Notes under the pieces: generated by a model | What the model was told of the DNA's origin: nothing | Databases searched by the model: none | Seen by the model: only the letters and a program-made list of their open reading frames with translations | Shown: positions 34,756 through 45,791 of the stretch, in pieces | How the letters are laid out: every line of letters begins with the position of its first letter | Numbering within the stretch: the first letter of the stretch is position 1 | Source: Dryococelus australis | Lineage: Eukaryota > Arthropoda > Insecta > Phasmatodea > Phasmatidae | Direction: 5' to 3' | Length of the DNA stretch: 64,000 bases | Assembly (NCBI GenBank): GCA_029891345.1 | Contig: CM056994.1 | Location: 139,522,457 to 139,586,456, forward strand | Translations under genes and position numbers: made by a program

Positions 34756-35474
34756 CTGATTGTTAACCTGGTTGTAGTGCTAATAAAATTTCTGATTGGA
34801 AAGATTGCGAGTTTGATAGAAATATTGATGATAAAACCAGAGTTCAATTACATTTTTAATTTTTTAATTATATTGTTTTGGATTTGTTTGGATTTTATCA
34901 AGATTTAAAAAAATTCTTTTTGAGTTCAATTTTATCCAAGACCATAGGCACAGGGTCAATTTCACATATGTGAAGTCAAGGTGAAGATCGCCCAGATCTG
35001 ACATGTTGGCCGGAGTGATCAGTGCCATCTAGGTGTTAAAAATGAAAACAAATGACAAACGGAAAAGAAACAAAATGGCTTCCTACGACTGAATGAGTAT
35101 TGTTGATAAAGGGGGGGGTAGGCCTGTCAACAAATTAACCAATGAGAATCATTATTGAGGGGTGAGTCATCCGCTAGACATGGTGCTGTGGACACCTCCA
35201 GAATTACATGTTTTTTCTAAGAAAATTTTTTTAAATAATTTTTTAAAGAAGTTCTTAAATATATTTTTTATCTCGTTTCTATTTTTTTATAAATACTTTG
35301 GTATTTTTTTAATGTTTTGGCTTCAAGGTCATTCAGTATCACGAGCACGGGATCGAGGTTAAGGTCAAGCATCTTCAATGCCATCAATATACAACATTGC
35401 AGCTGGGTGACGTCACAACACGGCAGCTGGCCGGCACCGGCGCAGGACTCGCAGCCCCTAATGCTAGACTCGTC

Positions 35475-37991
35475 ATAATTAATCTACTAGTACACCCACA
35501 TATTTATTAAACAAATCACAGCCATCTTACTTTGTCAGTTAAACTATATATTATCTGGCCCGTGCATATTTCAACTTCAGAATTAATGTTCAGTGTCGCA
35601 AGTCCATTAATTCTGGTTTCACTGATGACGTTCCTTATGAAAGTCTTTAACCCTCTGGGTGTAGTAAATGATCTCTCTGCACGGCTTGTTTACAGTGGGA
35701 GGGTTGCAAAAACTTTTATAATTTCAAATACAGTTGGAGAAGTTCTTTCGTTACAAAAATTAAGTATTTCGTTTAAACTCTTAATATGTTTGCTGTGTTC
35801 AGTGACCATGTACCACAGGTGAAGTTCACTTTATGTCAATACAATGATTTAGGTTCTATATCACCAATAAAATTGATAGTTAGTTGATTGTTTTTTCTTC
35901 CTATGTTGGTTGTATCCATTAAGTAAGAAAAATGAAAAACTATGTAAAAAAGCCTTATGTTTAAGACATTTTTTCTGTCAGACGTGTTTAGAAATTATCA
36001 ATCTATGAAATGAAAACAGGAATTCGACGGTACTATTCAGGAGTCCGTGCAGCTAAGTTTTGCTTTTGTATTTGTCTTTCAGCAAGGCGTGGCATATAAA
36101 TCTCTCCTCCATGCTGTCCCGGCTTCTTATTTTTTAATCATACATACTGCACACGTAATTTTAAACAGTTCATTCCGTGTATTTCAAAAGTTTATTACAA
36201 TCACTTCTTAACTTGATATGAACTGCACTCAGGAAAATTGCAATGTATAATAAAATAAGACACACGTGATATGCATTATTTATTGTAAACAATATAGTGT
36301 GAACAGCATTCGTGCTTAGCATTTTAAGCTTATAGTTATAATTAAAAATTGATGGGCAGCAAACATCAAGATTAATATTACTATAAAATTATGTAATAAT
36401 AATAAAGTGTGAGTTAAGAACTGACACATGCGGTACAATGTTGTGCCAGAACCAGGAAGCTTGACTTCGCTCGATCGCTGAATCACCACACAACATTTGA
36501 TATTAAAAACAGGTTTTAAAAATCAGAATGGGAGCTGCAGCTAATGTGGAGTTATTAACGTGGCAAAATAAGGAAGACTGCACTATGTTACAAGCAGAAA
36601 CACAATAGATTTATAAGCTATGCAGCAATCGGAGGGACAAATTTTTGTATTCTAAGAAATGCAGAAATAAGTTTCTAAATAAAAAAATCCAAGGAGGGAA
36701 CGCCTAGGCCCCGTCGGCACCTTGGGTGCGCCACTGAGTGTGACGCAAACATTTTGATAAGATACTTCAATTAGAACACAAATAGTAAAAACGAAATAAT
36801 ATCTTCACCTCTTCCAGCGTTAGTCACTACTGCCTAGAGACAGTTCGCAAATGCTCATTTGTCTTATTGCATTAATTGTGTATTTTCGACATTGTATATT
36901 TTTCAAGTGGGCATAAATATGACATTGATTAATTTTATTCGCCTAAATTGCAATACATATACAACCAAGGAAAAACATAATTTTTCTATTATTTTTTGAA
37001 GAACTATATGACTGGGCTTGAACTTGCATTTCTGTAACAATGTAACTAAATAGCAGTGCCGTGGCAAGCCTCACAAATACATAGAGTCTGAAAAGGGAAA
37101 CCCTCCCTTTTGTATACATTGCTGATACTATCAGAGTACAGCCGCATTCATGATATGAAGGATGACTTAAATCATCTAAATAAAGAAGCTTCGTGATATG
37201 CTTGTTTTAGTCTACAATACTAGATACAGAAATAATAGATTTTAAATCCATGGTAAGACTATTTCCGTATATATTACACAGTAGAACAAATTGACAAAAA
37301 TACTATCTCGATAAATTAATTTATACCACTATCTCTAGAGAAATAATAAAAAAATTGTACTCATCACTAAAATGAGTAAAATATGAATATCAGATACCAT
37401 ACACACCGTCTTTCACCAAAACAGGTGAAATCATTTCCTAGCAATCTGGTGAGATATTGTGCATGGGCTCGATGTCAAACTCACAAGCCCACTTCCTTCG
37501 TCATTCCAGCCGCTGGCTACGTTATGAGCGTGTTTCAAAGTGCTGAAAGGCAACACCGTGGACAAGCAACAATATTCAGCTCTTAATGCATGGAGAATTA
37601 CTAAACACAAGATATTTAGCTAACTATTTAGCCGTTACCGGAATGTTTATGCGTTTTCCTCATTAAATCTCCTCATTACAAAATATATATTTAAAATTTA
37701 ATTTCAACATTTAATTTGTAAATTATAAATGTTACAAGAAGTACTTAATTTCAGTTAAAATTTCATTACATCTTTCTATTTGGATGCCGAAATTTATAGG
37801 AATTTTCAATTATTTAATTTTATGTACTACAATACATTGTAATAAAGAGTTTTTGTGGTTTATGTAATGCAGTTTAAAGAATAGTAATATTTACGAACCG
37901 ATTTCAATATTTCAATTTTCAAAATTGTAATTGGCGTAGTAGTAATAACGTGAGGTAACTTTTTAGCCTAATTTACGAAGGAAAGAAAGGG
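35475..37991. other. AT-rich DNA, one weak exon candidate
   Basis: 35532-35816 is open, hydrophobic (two or three possible membrane segments) and ends at a donor-like CACAG|GTGAAG. That could make it an exon of a membrane protein, but there is no recognisable motif and no supporting neighbour. The rest shows no gene or repeat. Confidence 0.3.
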
Positions 37992-38103
37992 TTGCCAGAT
38001 CACTTTCCTGCCTGTGTGTATGTGTAGGTTTTTGTGTGTTTCTGCGCTTGCCAGATCACTTTCCTGCCTGTGTGTATGTGTAGGTTTTTGTGTGTTTCTG
38101 CGC
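37992..38103. repeat. Perfect 56-bp tandem duplication
   Basis: 37992-38047 and 38048-38103 are identical, each starting TTGCCAGATCACTTTCCTGC and ending TTTCTGCGC. Perfect identity implies a recent event. Confidence 0.97.
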
Positions 38104-38109
38104 GTTAGT

Positions 38110-38818
38110 GCCCCTTATTTTCCATTTTTGAACGCGGAGACCAAATTCCACCGAACTTGGTATGCGTATAACACTTAGTAAGAACACCTGACTCTTATTA
38201 TTTTCAGCTACGTCAGATACTTACTTTCAAAATGGTGGCCATGCAAATATTTGGGTTTATATGTCATATCTCAGGAACCATTCAACCGATTGAAACCAAA
38301 TTTTGTATGCTGGAAGAACCTCCTGCGGGCATTAAATATTGGAGTGGATATTGTTGTTGGTCCACCATGTTAGATAACAGCACCAATTGAATAAATAATA
38401 TCTTTTATTATATCTCGGAAACTATGCAACCAATTCTCTCCCAATTTAGCAGGTAGGCAATACTATATTATACCAATTATACATTGGGTATTTAATTTAT
38501 TGGGTACTTAATTTCAAAATGGCGGCTATAATAATTTTTTTTTGATTTATTTGGTCTATCTGCCATATAATTTAAAAATTTTCAACCAAATTTCGTACAC
38601 AGCAACTATATGTTAGAAACATCATAAATACCAACACATAACTACTTTTATTGGCCATTTTGTTAGATTACGCCATATGAATAAATAAATTTACTATGTC
38701 ATTTCTCGGGAAAAAATTGCCGATTACTTCCCAATTAGGTGAATAAGTAGTTTTGACACAGAAGATGTTAAGTGATATGTTTTATGCATGGGAGGCACTT
38801 ATTTTCAAAATTAAGGTC

Positions 38819-38849
<31 letters not shown>

Positions 38850-40560
38850 TTAAATTTAGAATGCTATATCGTCGAAATTATGTATTAATGTTATAACCTA
38901 ACTTTGTATTTTAGCAGTAGATATTACATCTATCAACTGTATCCACATGGAGCATATTTCCACCGCATTTTGTAAGATAGTGCCATGCAAATTAATAAAG
39001 TTTTTATGTCACAACGCTGGAAACAATTGACCAATTTCTATCAAATTTGGCGATCAAGTAGTACTACAGCAGTTTATATAAAATTCCATAATTACATCAG
39101 AAACATATTTTCATAATTGCAGCCTATTAATTATTTTATCTTTAAATGCTATATCGTGGAAACCATGTACTCATTTCCAACTTATCACTATATGCTGACA
39201 GAGGATATTACGACTATCAAATGTATCTACATCAAGCGTCTTGTGTCCATCATTTTGTAAGATAGCGCCATGCGGATAAACAAAATCTTCCTTTCAAAGC
39301 TCAGGATACAATAGACCGATTCCTACCAAATTTGGCAAACTGAGGCAGATGTTAAGTGGGATGTTTCAGCATTACGGACAATAGTTTTAAAATGGCGGCC
39401 ATATAGACCTTTTTACCATGGAATGCTATATCAACGAAACCATGAAATAATTTCCAACTTAACTTTGTATGCTGGCAGAAGTTATTACAACTATCAACTG
39501 TATCAACACGGATCATATTTTGTTATCCATTTTGTAAAATAGTGTCACGCGAAAAAATAAGGTTTTTATGTCATATCTCGGGGAACATTTGACAGATTCC
39601 TCCCAAATTTAGAAAACAATTATTACTGCAGCAGGTGATGTAAACTGGCATGTTTTAAGTAGGTCATGCACTTATTTTCTAAATGGTAGCTATATAAATA
39701 TTTTAGTTCAATATATTTTATGAACGAAACAAATTCCAACTTAAGTTTGTATGCTGGTAGTGCCTATTTCATCCATCAAATATGTCTATGCAGACACTCG
39801 TTTCTCTGCCAATTTGTATGATAGCCTCGCCAATAAAAATAAAATTTTTGTTTCCGTCTCGGTAGACACTCAAACCATTCTCACAACATTTGGAGATGAT
39901 GTACTGTGGTAGGCCATATTGATATGTATTTTTTAAGCATGACACATTTATTTTCAGAATGGCAGCTATAAAATCATTTTAGTTTTGTGTGCTATATCTA
40001 CGAGGTTATGCAATCTTTCTTTAACTTAACTATGTATAATGGCAGTATACAATCACAGAATGTGCTAAAACATTAATTATTTGTCCTCCACTTATGATGT
40101 TCGCCACATGAAAATTATGAAGGTTTTTATGCCATACCTGGAGAACTTATCAAGCAATTCCCACCTAATGTTACACTGAAATATTTCGACTAATTCATAC
40201 CAAATTGTGCACACCATAGATTCTACTGAAGTTCATGTGAAAATTAATTTTTTAAATGGATCGCACAACAATGATCAAAATGGCGACATCATAAATAATT
40301 ATAAGTTAATTTTGCCACATTTATTAAAAAACTTAACTTAATTCAACCAAATTTGTTCATACACATTATACATTAGATGCATCATATTTTCTTATTTTTG
40401 AAATTTTTTACAATTGTAACAAATAAGAAAATGAAGTTTTATATGTCATATCTCAGTGACCAAACCACCGATATCCCCTAAATTCTTCAAATAAGTAGAG
40501 CTTGGTAGGCCATGTAAACTTACATATTTTAAGTGACTTAGTAACATGTTCAAAATGACG
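38110..40560 (+). repeat. Degenerate tandem array, alternating two-part unit of about 285 bp
   Basis: Two kinds of half-unit of roughly 140 bp alternate. Type 1 carries TATGTCATATCTCGG.GAAC, then GACCGATTCCTACCAAATTT and, later, CAAAATGGCGGCCATATA. Type 2 carries GAATGCTATATC..CGAAACC, then TTCCAACTTAACTTTGTATG and GTAAGATAGTGCCATGC. Type 1 landmarks occur near 38264, 38404, 38690, 39003, 39285, 39560, 39850, 40125 and 40430. Type 2 landmarks lie near 38860, 39140, 39420, 39715 and 39990. The first copies are less regular. A related fragment is at 24190-24780. No open frame spans a unit. Confidence 0.75.
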
Positions 40561-40639
40561 TCCCTCTAAATATTTGAGATTAGTAAACCCATCATTCGAA
40601 ACATTAGACTGATAAAATCTGAGATTGATGCTCTGAATA

Positions 40640-40930
40640 CATCTTCCATAATGCAGTGCATTTCGCGCTTGCTTCTTGTACGAGGTTTACTGGGTTCAAG
40701 TCCCGGATAAGGCATGTGTGTATTTGTAATTGTCTCACTAATGTTTCGCATTATGTTTCTGGTTCCATTTCTAATATTGTTCCTTTCAAAGAGAAATCGA
40801 TTTCTACCTCCCAAATAAATTGTTATGGACTTATTCAATAATTAATTGCACCCATGTTGAGGAAAGTAGGCTTATTAGATATATCAGTAACTTCTTGTTA
40901 TTCTTCTGTTTATCAAGCGTAATTCTCAAT
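40640..40930 (+). mobile_element. tRNA-like SINE closing the tandem array
   Basis: TACTGGGTTCAAGTCCCGGA (40688-40707) is a strong B-box/T-arm match. A tail including GAGGAAAGTAGGCTTATTAG recurs, diverged, at about 60792-60815 (GAGGAAAGTAGGCTAATTCG). The A box is unclear and the ends are estimates. Confidence 0.5.
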
Positions 40931-43439
40931 CCTGTTCCTGCGCTGATTTCTTTCAAGGTCTTCCCATGCCTCTTCTTACTTGGTTGGTATACCATCATAT
41001 TACCGCTAACGACTTAACATATAATATTCTTTCCAAATGTTAACGCCATCTTTTATTTGATAATAGTTTCTCGAGAATGGGCATAATATTTAGCACTTTC
41101 CTAATAATTTAATTACTATTTTTATCTAAGAAAGTGTATCATTGGGTAATTCGTAAAAATGAAATTTTAGTCACTTGTAATCTATTCTCTCTTCTTTCTA
41201 GACATCCTGTAGATAATCTTTAGCTTATATTCCATTCGTCATTATTGACGTTGCTATTGTGATTTGTACATAAATTGTCAAATCTACAGGTAATCCCATA
41301 AATCTTTCTAAACTGTTTAGTCATAACAGGAGTTGATAGTAAAACGTTGCATCCTAATCAACTAAAATACTTAACCAGTTGTAATATTTCATTTTATATT
41401 ACTTTTTTTTTTGTCGACAACAGTATGCCATCGAAAGCCATTTTTAATGGTTTTATTACTAGAAATTTTGAGGCCATAAATGCTTGTAAATATTTTTATA
41501 ATACTGCACTATCTTGTAAGGTAACATTTTAACCACATCAAAACCAGTTTACACTAAATTTTGTCATATTTATTTGTTTGCGATTTACGAAACACGCTGT
41601 TAAGAGAAACACTACTTAATATTATCCTCGTATGAATTAAGAAATCACCAATTTATTGCTGCGAACAGTAATCGCGGATAAAATCTGTTTTATAACGGTT
41701 ACTCATTGCTGTTAATGTGAATGTATAGTAGAATTGCTCAATCATAAGTTTGCTATATGCAGAAACTATTACGTATATGATAATAGGAACTTATATTGCA
41801 TAAAAAGTAGGGCCTATTTTAATAGGCTTGTGGAAACCACTGAATATATCAACATCGAGTGAACGTTTGTAAACATTTACAGCTCCCGCCCAGTAGAAGT
41901 TCCTACAGTTATTCCATAGAGTTTACAGGAAATAATTTAAAAAAAATTACAAAATACTGCTCCCGAGTTGAATATTTGTTTTAAGGAGCAAACATTATTG
42001 AAATTACTAAACTGAAGTCGAAAACAAATCTTTCTCCTTCTACACATTCGTTTTAAGGATAATGCAATTGAGAGAGCGAATATTTCTATACCATTCATGA
42101 TAGGCATTATAAGCCATTGTATATTGTTTTTCGGTTTCGTTTCAAGATTCTGTTAACAGTATCACAGGACAGAGTTCCTTTAAAACGAAAATCCTAAGAT
42201 ATTAACATTTAATGTGATTTCAGAAAGGCTTATTACAATCCATACACTTACTATTTGAAATGCACAATTAAATAAAAGAAAAAACAATACATACAATTAC
42301 CTACATGTCCCTTAAACTGAAAAATGCTTGAAATTTTTTCATGTTCCCAACACAGGTATTGCGAAACTTACGATAGTACAACTATGAAGGATTTTTAATT
42401 CAGGTAAGCAAATTACAGTAGAATCTGAAAAGCTTTGAATTCAAAAGCTAATATTGATAACGATGATACAAGAAGCCTTATCATAATACATGAAGACGAT
42501 GACTACGATGTCACTACATATGCAACATTATGTTAAACATTTAAGCTTAAAGATACATGGCTTAGTATTTTATTCACGGAAACGTATACGAAAATTTTAA
42601 ATAAAACCAAAGGAATAAACTGTGAAGGACGGTAGCAATGAGATACTTAACACGTTCAGTAAGAGATCTATCAATTTTTATGGCAAATATGTACGCCTTT
42701 TTCGTTAGTGAAGGGATCGAATTGCTCAGCTGTCAAAACTATTGTCTCCTTAAAAAAAAAATTCTGAAGTTTGTACAGCTTTGTACATTATATTGTTGCG
42801 TGGCATAGCTTGTGGAGCAGAATTCATGCAAATGGGCAATCGCGTCCACTGGTATAAACCCCACGACGTACAAACGTTAGTGGCTTCCTTTGCATTAGAC
42901 TGGTCGTCCATTGGATGCAACAACACGTGACTATGGGATCACGCGATTATGTCTGCAGTTGCACGTCCGATCCCAATACGAGCAGTGTAAAGCAACAGCG
43001 TCCATTGAAAGCGACCATTTGACGCTTCTGTAGCCGGCAACGGACGGCAAGCGACAGATCCGCCTTAAATAAGATTCATCACCCGCAGTAGCTAGTACAT
43101 CACAGTTGCAATCACGTCGGCCTCCGTCGACACATCATATTTGTGATTGATGCAGTAGATAGTAAAAAATATATTAATGCGATTTGAAAAAATAACCGTT
43201 AAGGGGAAGTGAAAAACATTCGTTATCATTCTTGTGATACACAACCCAAACTGTGGATGAAAGTTGCAGAGTAATTCGGTCTCAAACAATGGTAAGTAAA
43301 ATGTAGTCAGTTATAATGTACTAGGGACCCAGCACGTGGCCTTTTTTCTTAGTATTGAAACGTGCCTAGAACAGTAACCATGTTACAAATTTTGGTTATC
43401 ATACAAAGACTGGAAAAATATACACAATCAACTCAACAT
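40931..43439. other. AT-rich DNA with a CpG-bearing island
   Basis: No gene was recognised. 42785-43075 is richer in CpG than its surroundings and has short inverted motifs, such as GCGTCCATTG and GCGTCAAATGG in opposite orientations near 43000-43027. It could be a small DNA-transposon remnant. Confidence 0.35.
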
Positions 43440-43738
43440 TGAAGTGACTGCTGCCCCATTTGATATTTCTCTATCTCCTCGGCCACTGTGGCCCCACTTG
43501 ATACTGTTCTGTCCACTGAGCCTTTGCGGCCCCACTTGGAATCGCTCTATCTACTAAGCCACTGCGGCTCCACATTGAATCTTTATATCCACTCAGCCAC
43601 TAAGGCCCCACCTTGGAATCTCTTTAGCCACTTGGCCACTGCGGCCTCACTTAGAATCGCTCTATCCACTAAACCACTATGGCCCCACTTGGGATCGCTC
43701 TATCCACTGAGCCACTAAGGCCCCACTTGGAAATTAAC
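43440..43738 (-). repeat. 38-bp minisatellite resembling a tRNA A box
   Basis: About seven or eight units of roughly 38 bp read GGCCCCACTTGGAATCGCTC then TATCCACT.AGCCACTGC. On the minus strand each unit contains GTGGCTCAGTGGATAGAGCG, which matches the 5' D-arm of a tRNA and the RNA polymerase III A box (TGGCTCAGTGG). No T-arm or complete cloverleaf is present. The frame at 43488-43718 simply translates the repeat. Confidence 0.8.
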
Positions 43739-43999
43739 TCAAATTTGAAGCGTGACATTTAGAGTAAACAAAAACGATATTCCATTACTTGCATATCTCT
43801 ATGCAATAATCTCTATGCATTAATACAAAAATTTCATTCGAAAAAGGTAATTAAAAAATCAGTTTTAAGGTAAAATATAATGATTGCATAATCTGATCTC
43901 GCTGAAATTCGAACCTGACTTGTATTTGGCCTTGTGGATTTGCTCTGCATAATTCGAACAACTTTTGTTGAGTTTCAAGGGACTTATAAGTATTAAAGA

Positions 44000-44053
44000 G
44001 GGACAGACAGACAGAGATCGTCATATTATATAATAGGATTATATAATAGGATA
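44000..44053 (+). mobile_element. Possible LINE/SINE 3' tail
   Basis: GGGACAGACAGACAGAGATC is followed by two copies of TATATAATAGGAT (13 bp). A GACAGACAGACAG motif before short A/T-rich repeats is typical of the 3' end of insect RTE-type LINEs and their SINE partners. No reverse transcriptase remains nearby. Confidence 0.45.
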
Positions 44054-44205
44054 CATGAAATAAATGGTATGTGAAGTTTCAGTAATATTCACCTGTATTA
44101 TACAAACGATTACTTACAAATTGTAAAGCATTTGGTTCGGGTTCACGAAAATATGCTACAAATTGGTTCTGATCACATAAGCAGTGGTGACACTTAGTGA
44201 AGCAC

Positions 44206-45034
44206 TTAGTGAAGCAAATTGGATGGTCGCATCACTAGTTTCAGTTCTGGTTGGTCATGTAATGCCGCAGCATGGTGTTCACCTTCTTTATCGATGACAA
44301 TGTTATGCAACAAGAGTTAACATTTAATAATCGTATCGGCGAAATCGTGGTTCACCTCAATACGTGTTCGAAACATTCGCCACTTTCTGCTAATAATACC
44401 AAACTTACATTCAATTAGTTGCCGTGCTTTTCAATATCGTTTGCAATGGTCCAAGTTGTGATGCAGGAAATGATCTCGTGAAGTATGTTTTAAAGTGATA
44501 CACTTCATCCCCCAAATGAACATGTAGAACTTCAATATTCGACCCAGGCAATGCGGCAACTTTTTGATCGCGTATTTCAACTCTTTCAAGGTGTTTGGCA
44601 AGTTTGGAATGATAAAAAATCCCACCGTTTTTCTCCTTATCGTATACACTCACAACGATTAATTTGCAATTTGGGCCAAGAACCCCTCGCAACACATTGG
44701 CGAAGTTCTGTTAATAATTTCTGTACATGCTGCCAGCGTGGTGAAGGTTTCGTATGCGCACGTGTTTGCCTTCGATACAGCCTACACAATTCGGGAATCT
44801 CCGTTTACACCAAAAGCCATCTACAATAGAGTCCAGGTGTTCATCTGTGGAGGTTAATGGCATACGTGTCGTGACGAACAGTTCCCAAGTTGTCTTGCAT
44901 GCTTCTTGAATAATTCTTCCAAAAGTTACATCTGATAATCTAAATAAATACTCTAGCGTCTTGAATGAAGATCCTGTTGCCAAGTAACTGCAACAAGCCA
45001 AAAAAAAGTATGTTAGGGTCAGCAGACTGATCAA
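44206..45034 (-). pseudogene. Harbinger (HARBI1-like, DDE_Tnp_4) transposase, broken
   Basis: The minus-strand frames encode, in order: YLATGSSFKTLEYLFRLS..TFG and WELF..TRMPLTS (44711-45034), then RFPNCVGCIEGKHVRI, GGIFYHSKLAKHLE, ALPGSN, HLGDEVYHFKTY (44411-44650), and finally FGIISRKWRMFRTRIEV...LLHNIVIDKEGEHH to a stop at 44206. This is the Harbinger transposase order. Catalytic positions are decayed: the usual first Asp (IDGKH) is Glu, the SDGGIF Asp is Asn, and only the GDE remains. Stops fall after SMYRNY and after STATN. The N-terminal quarter is missing. Inverted ends of this element were not located. Confidence 0.8.
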
Positions 45035-45791
45035 TAGTAAAAATAATTAATAAAACTCGTAGTACGTATAACTTCAATTAATAACAAAACATTTGGCCAT
45101 CCATTCGTTGGTGTTGTGCAGGGAGGGCGTTATCAACAAAATACAAAATGTTCAGAAGAGCATTAAAACTGCTTCAAAAATAGACAGTTAATAACCAAAG
45201 ATTTCAATTTATACCAAAAATACCTTCCATTGGATAGCATTTACTGGAATAATGAAAACATAAAATAATATGCAATAAATTAAAACAATTATAAACAAGC
45301 ACTTTAATTTTGATACTGCCCTTACTGCATGAAACATTACCCAGTTAATGTTGGTAGTGGGCAAAACAATGTTGATACAGGCTTTACTGCATTATAATCT
45401 TTGTTACATGTTTTCACTTTGCTTCATACAGTATTGTTTAATATAATACCAAAAATAATTCAAAAGAGTTTAGTGTTTATAAAATAACAAAACATTTTAC
45501 TGAAACATTTCAAAACATGTCAACTTGCCTTTTCTACCAATCATTACTATTAACATACAAATTCCTACTGTGAAAAACTGTTATCACTGTCTTCACGGCC
45601 ACTCTCTGGAAAACAGTCTCCCACACTTCCTTTCCAAGGAAGCTTTTGGTATTCATTCCAACAACGTTGAGGAATAATTTTCTTTTCGCACAGTAGATTT
45701 AGGTCCTTGAATTTTTGTACTGTAATGGGTATTTTTGCCTTTTAGAGTTGTTTCGGAAGATCGACGTCGTCATGTTTCCGTGGGCTTTCCC
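45035..45791. other. Spacer between two transposon genes
   Basis: AT-rich DNA without a recognisable gene or repeat. Confidence 0.4.

Larger units (their letters stand above)
28740..35474. mobile_element. Foldback-type element with about 3-kb inverted arms
   Basis: The two halves are reverse complements along nearly their whole length. The tips match (28740-28760 against 35474-35454, consensus GRYGAGTCTRGCATWAGGGG). Further in, the blocks match in order: GC-rich tip, Pro-Leu-like AT stretch, CA-rich minisatellite, ATCGA(A)GGATT minisatellite, zinc-finger gene copy and central spacer. Direct 8-bp flanks ATAATTAT (28732-28739) and ATAATTAA (35475-35482) look like a target duplication, 7 of 8 identical. 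Long arms with tandem repeats are typical of FB/Galileo-type foldback elements. The symmetry axis is near 31810; the right arm has about 650 bp extra between 32070 and 32720. No transposase was recognised, so it is non-autonomous or the superfamily is unknown. Confidence 0.8.

Noticed and set aside
34060-34847. Several 130-143-codon frames rich in His, Thr, Asn and Pro
   Set aside because: They are translations of the TG/CA minisatellite; frames are open in more than one register and the protein is pure repeat.
28740-35474. A second Maverick, suggested by long inverted arms
   Set aside because: No capsid, ATPase, integrase or polymerase trace was found, and the tips lack the AG start; a foldback-type element fits better.
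35532-35822. An exon of a seven-helix chemoreceptor
   Set aside because: The frame is hydrophobic and ends at a donor-like site, but no family motif is present and no neighbouring exon was found.
38180-40560. A CRISPR-like array, because of regularly spaced similar phrases
   Set aside because: Units are about 140/285 bp and diverged throughout, the host is eukaryotic, and there are no short identical repeats with unique spacers.
40566-40841. Two overlapping frames of 61-90 codons
   Set aside because: They cross the tRNA-like SINE unit and its flank, with no domain.
43488-43718. 76-codon frame with a Pro/Leu-rich repeat
   Set aside because: Translation of the 38-bp minisatellite; the unit is not a multiple of three, so the repeat changes frame between units.
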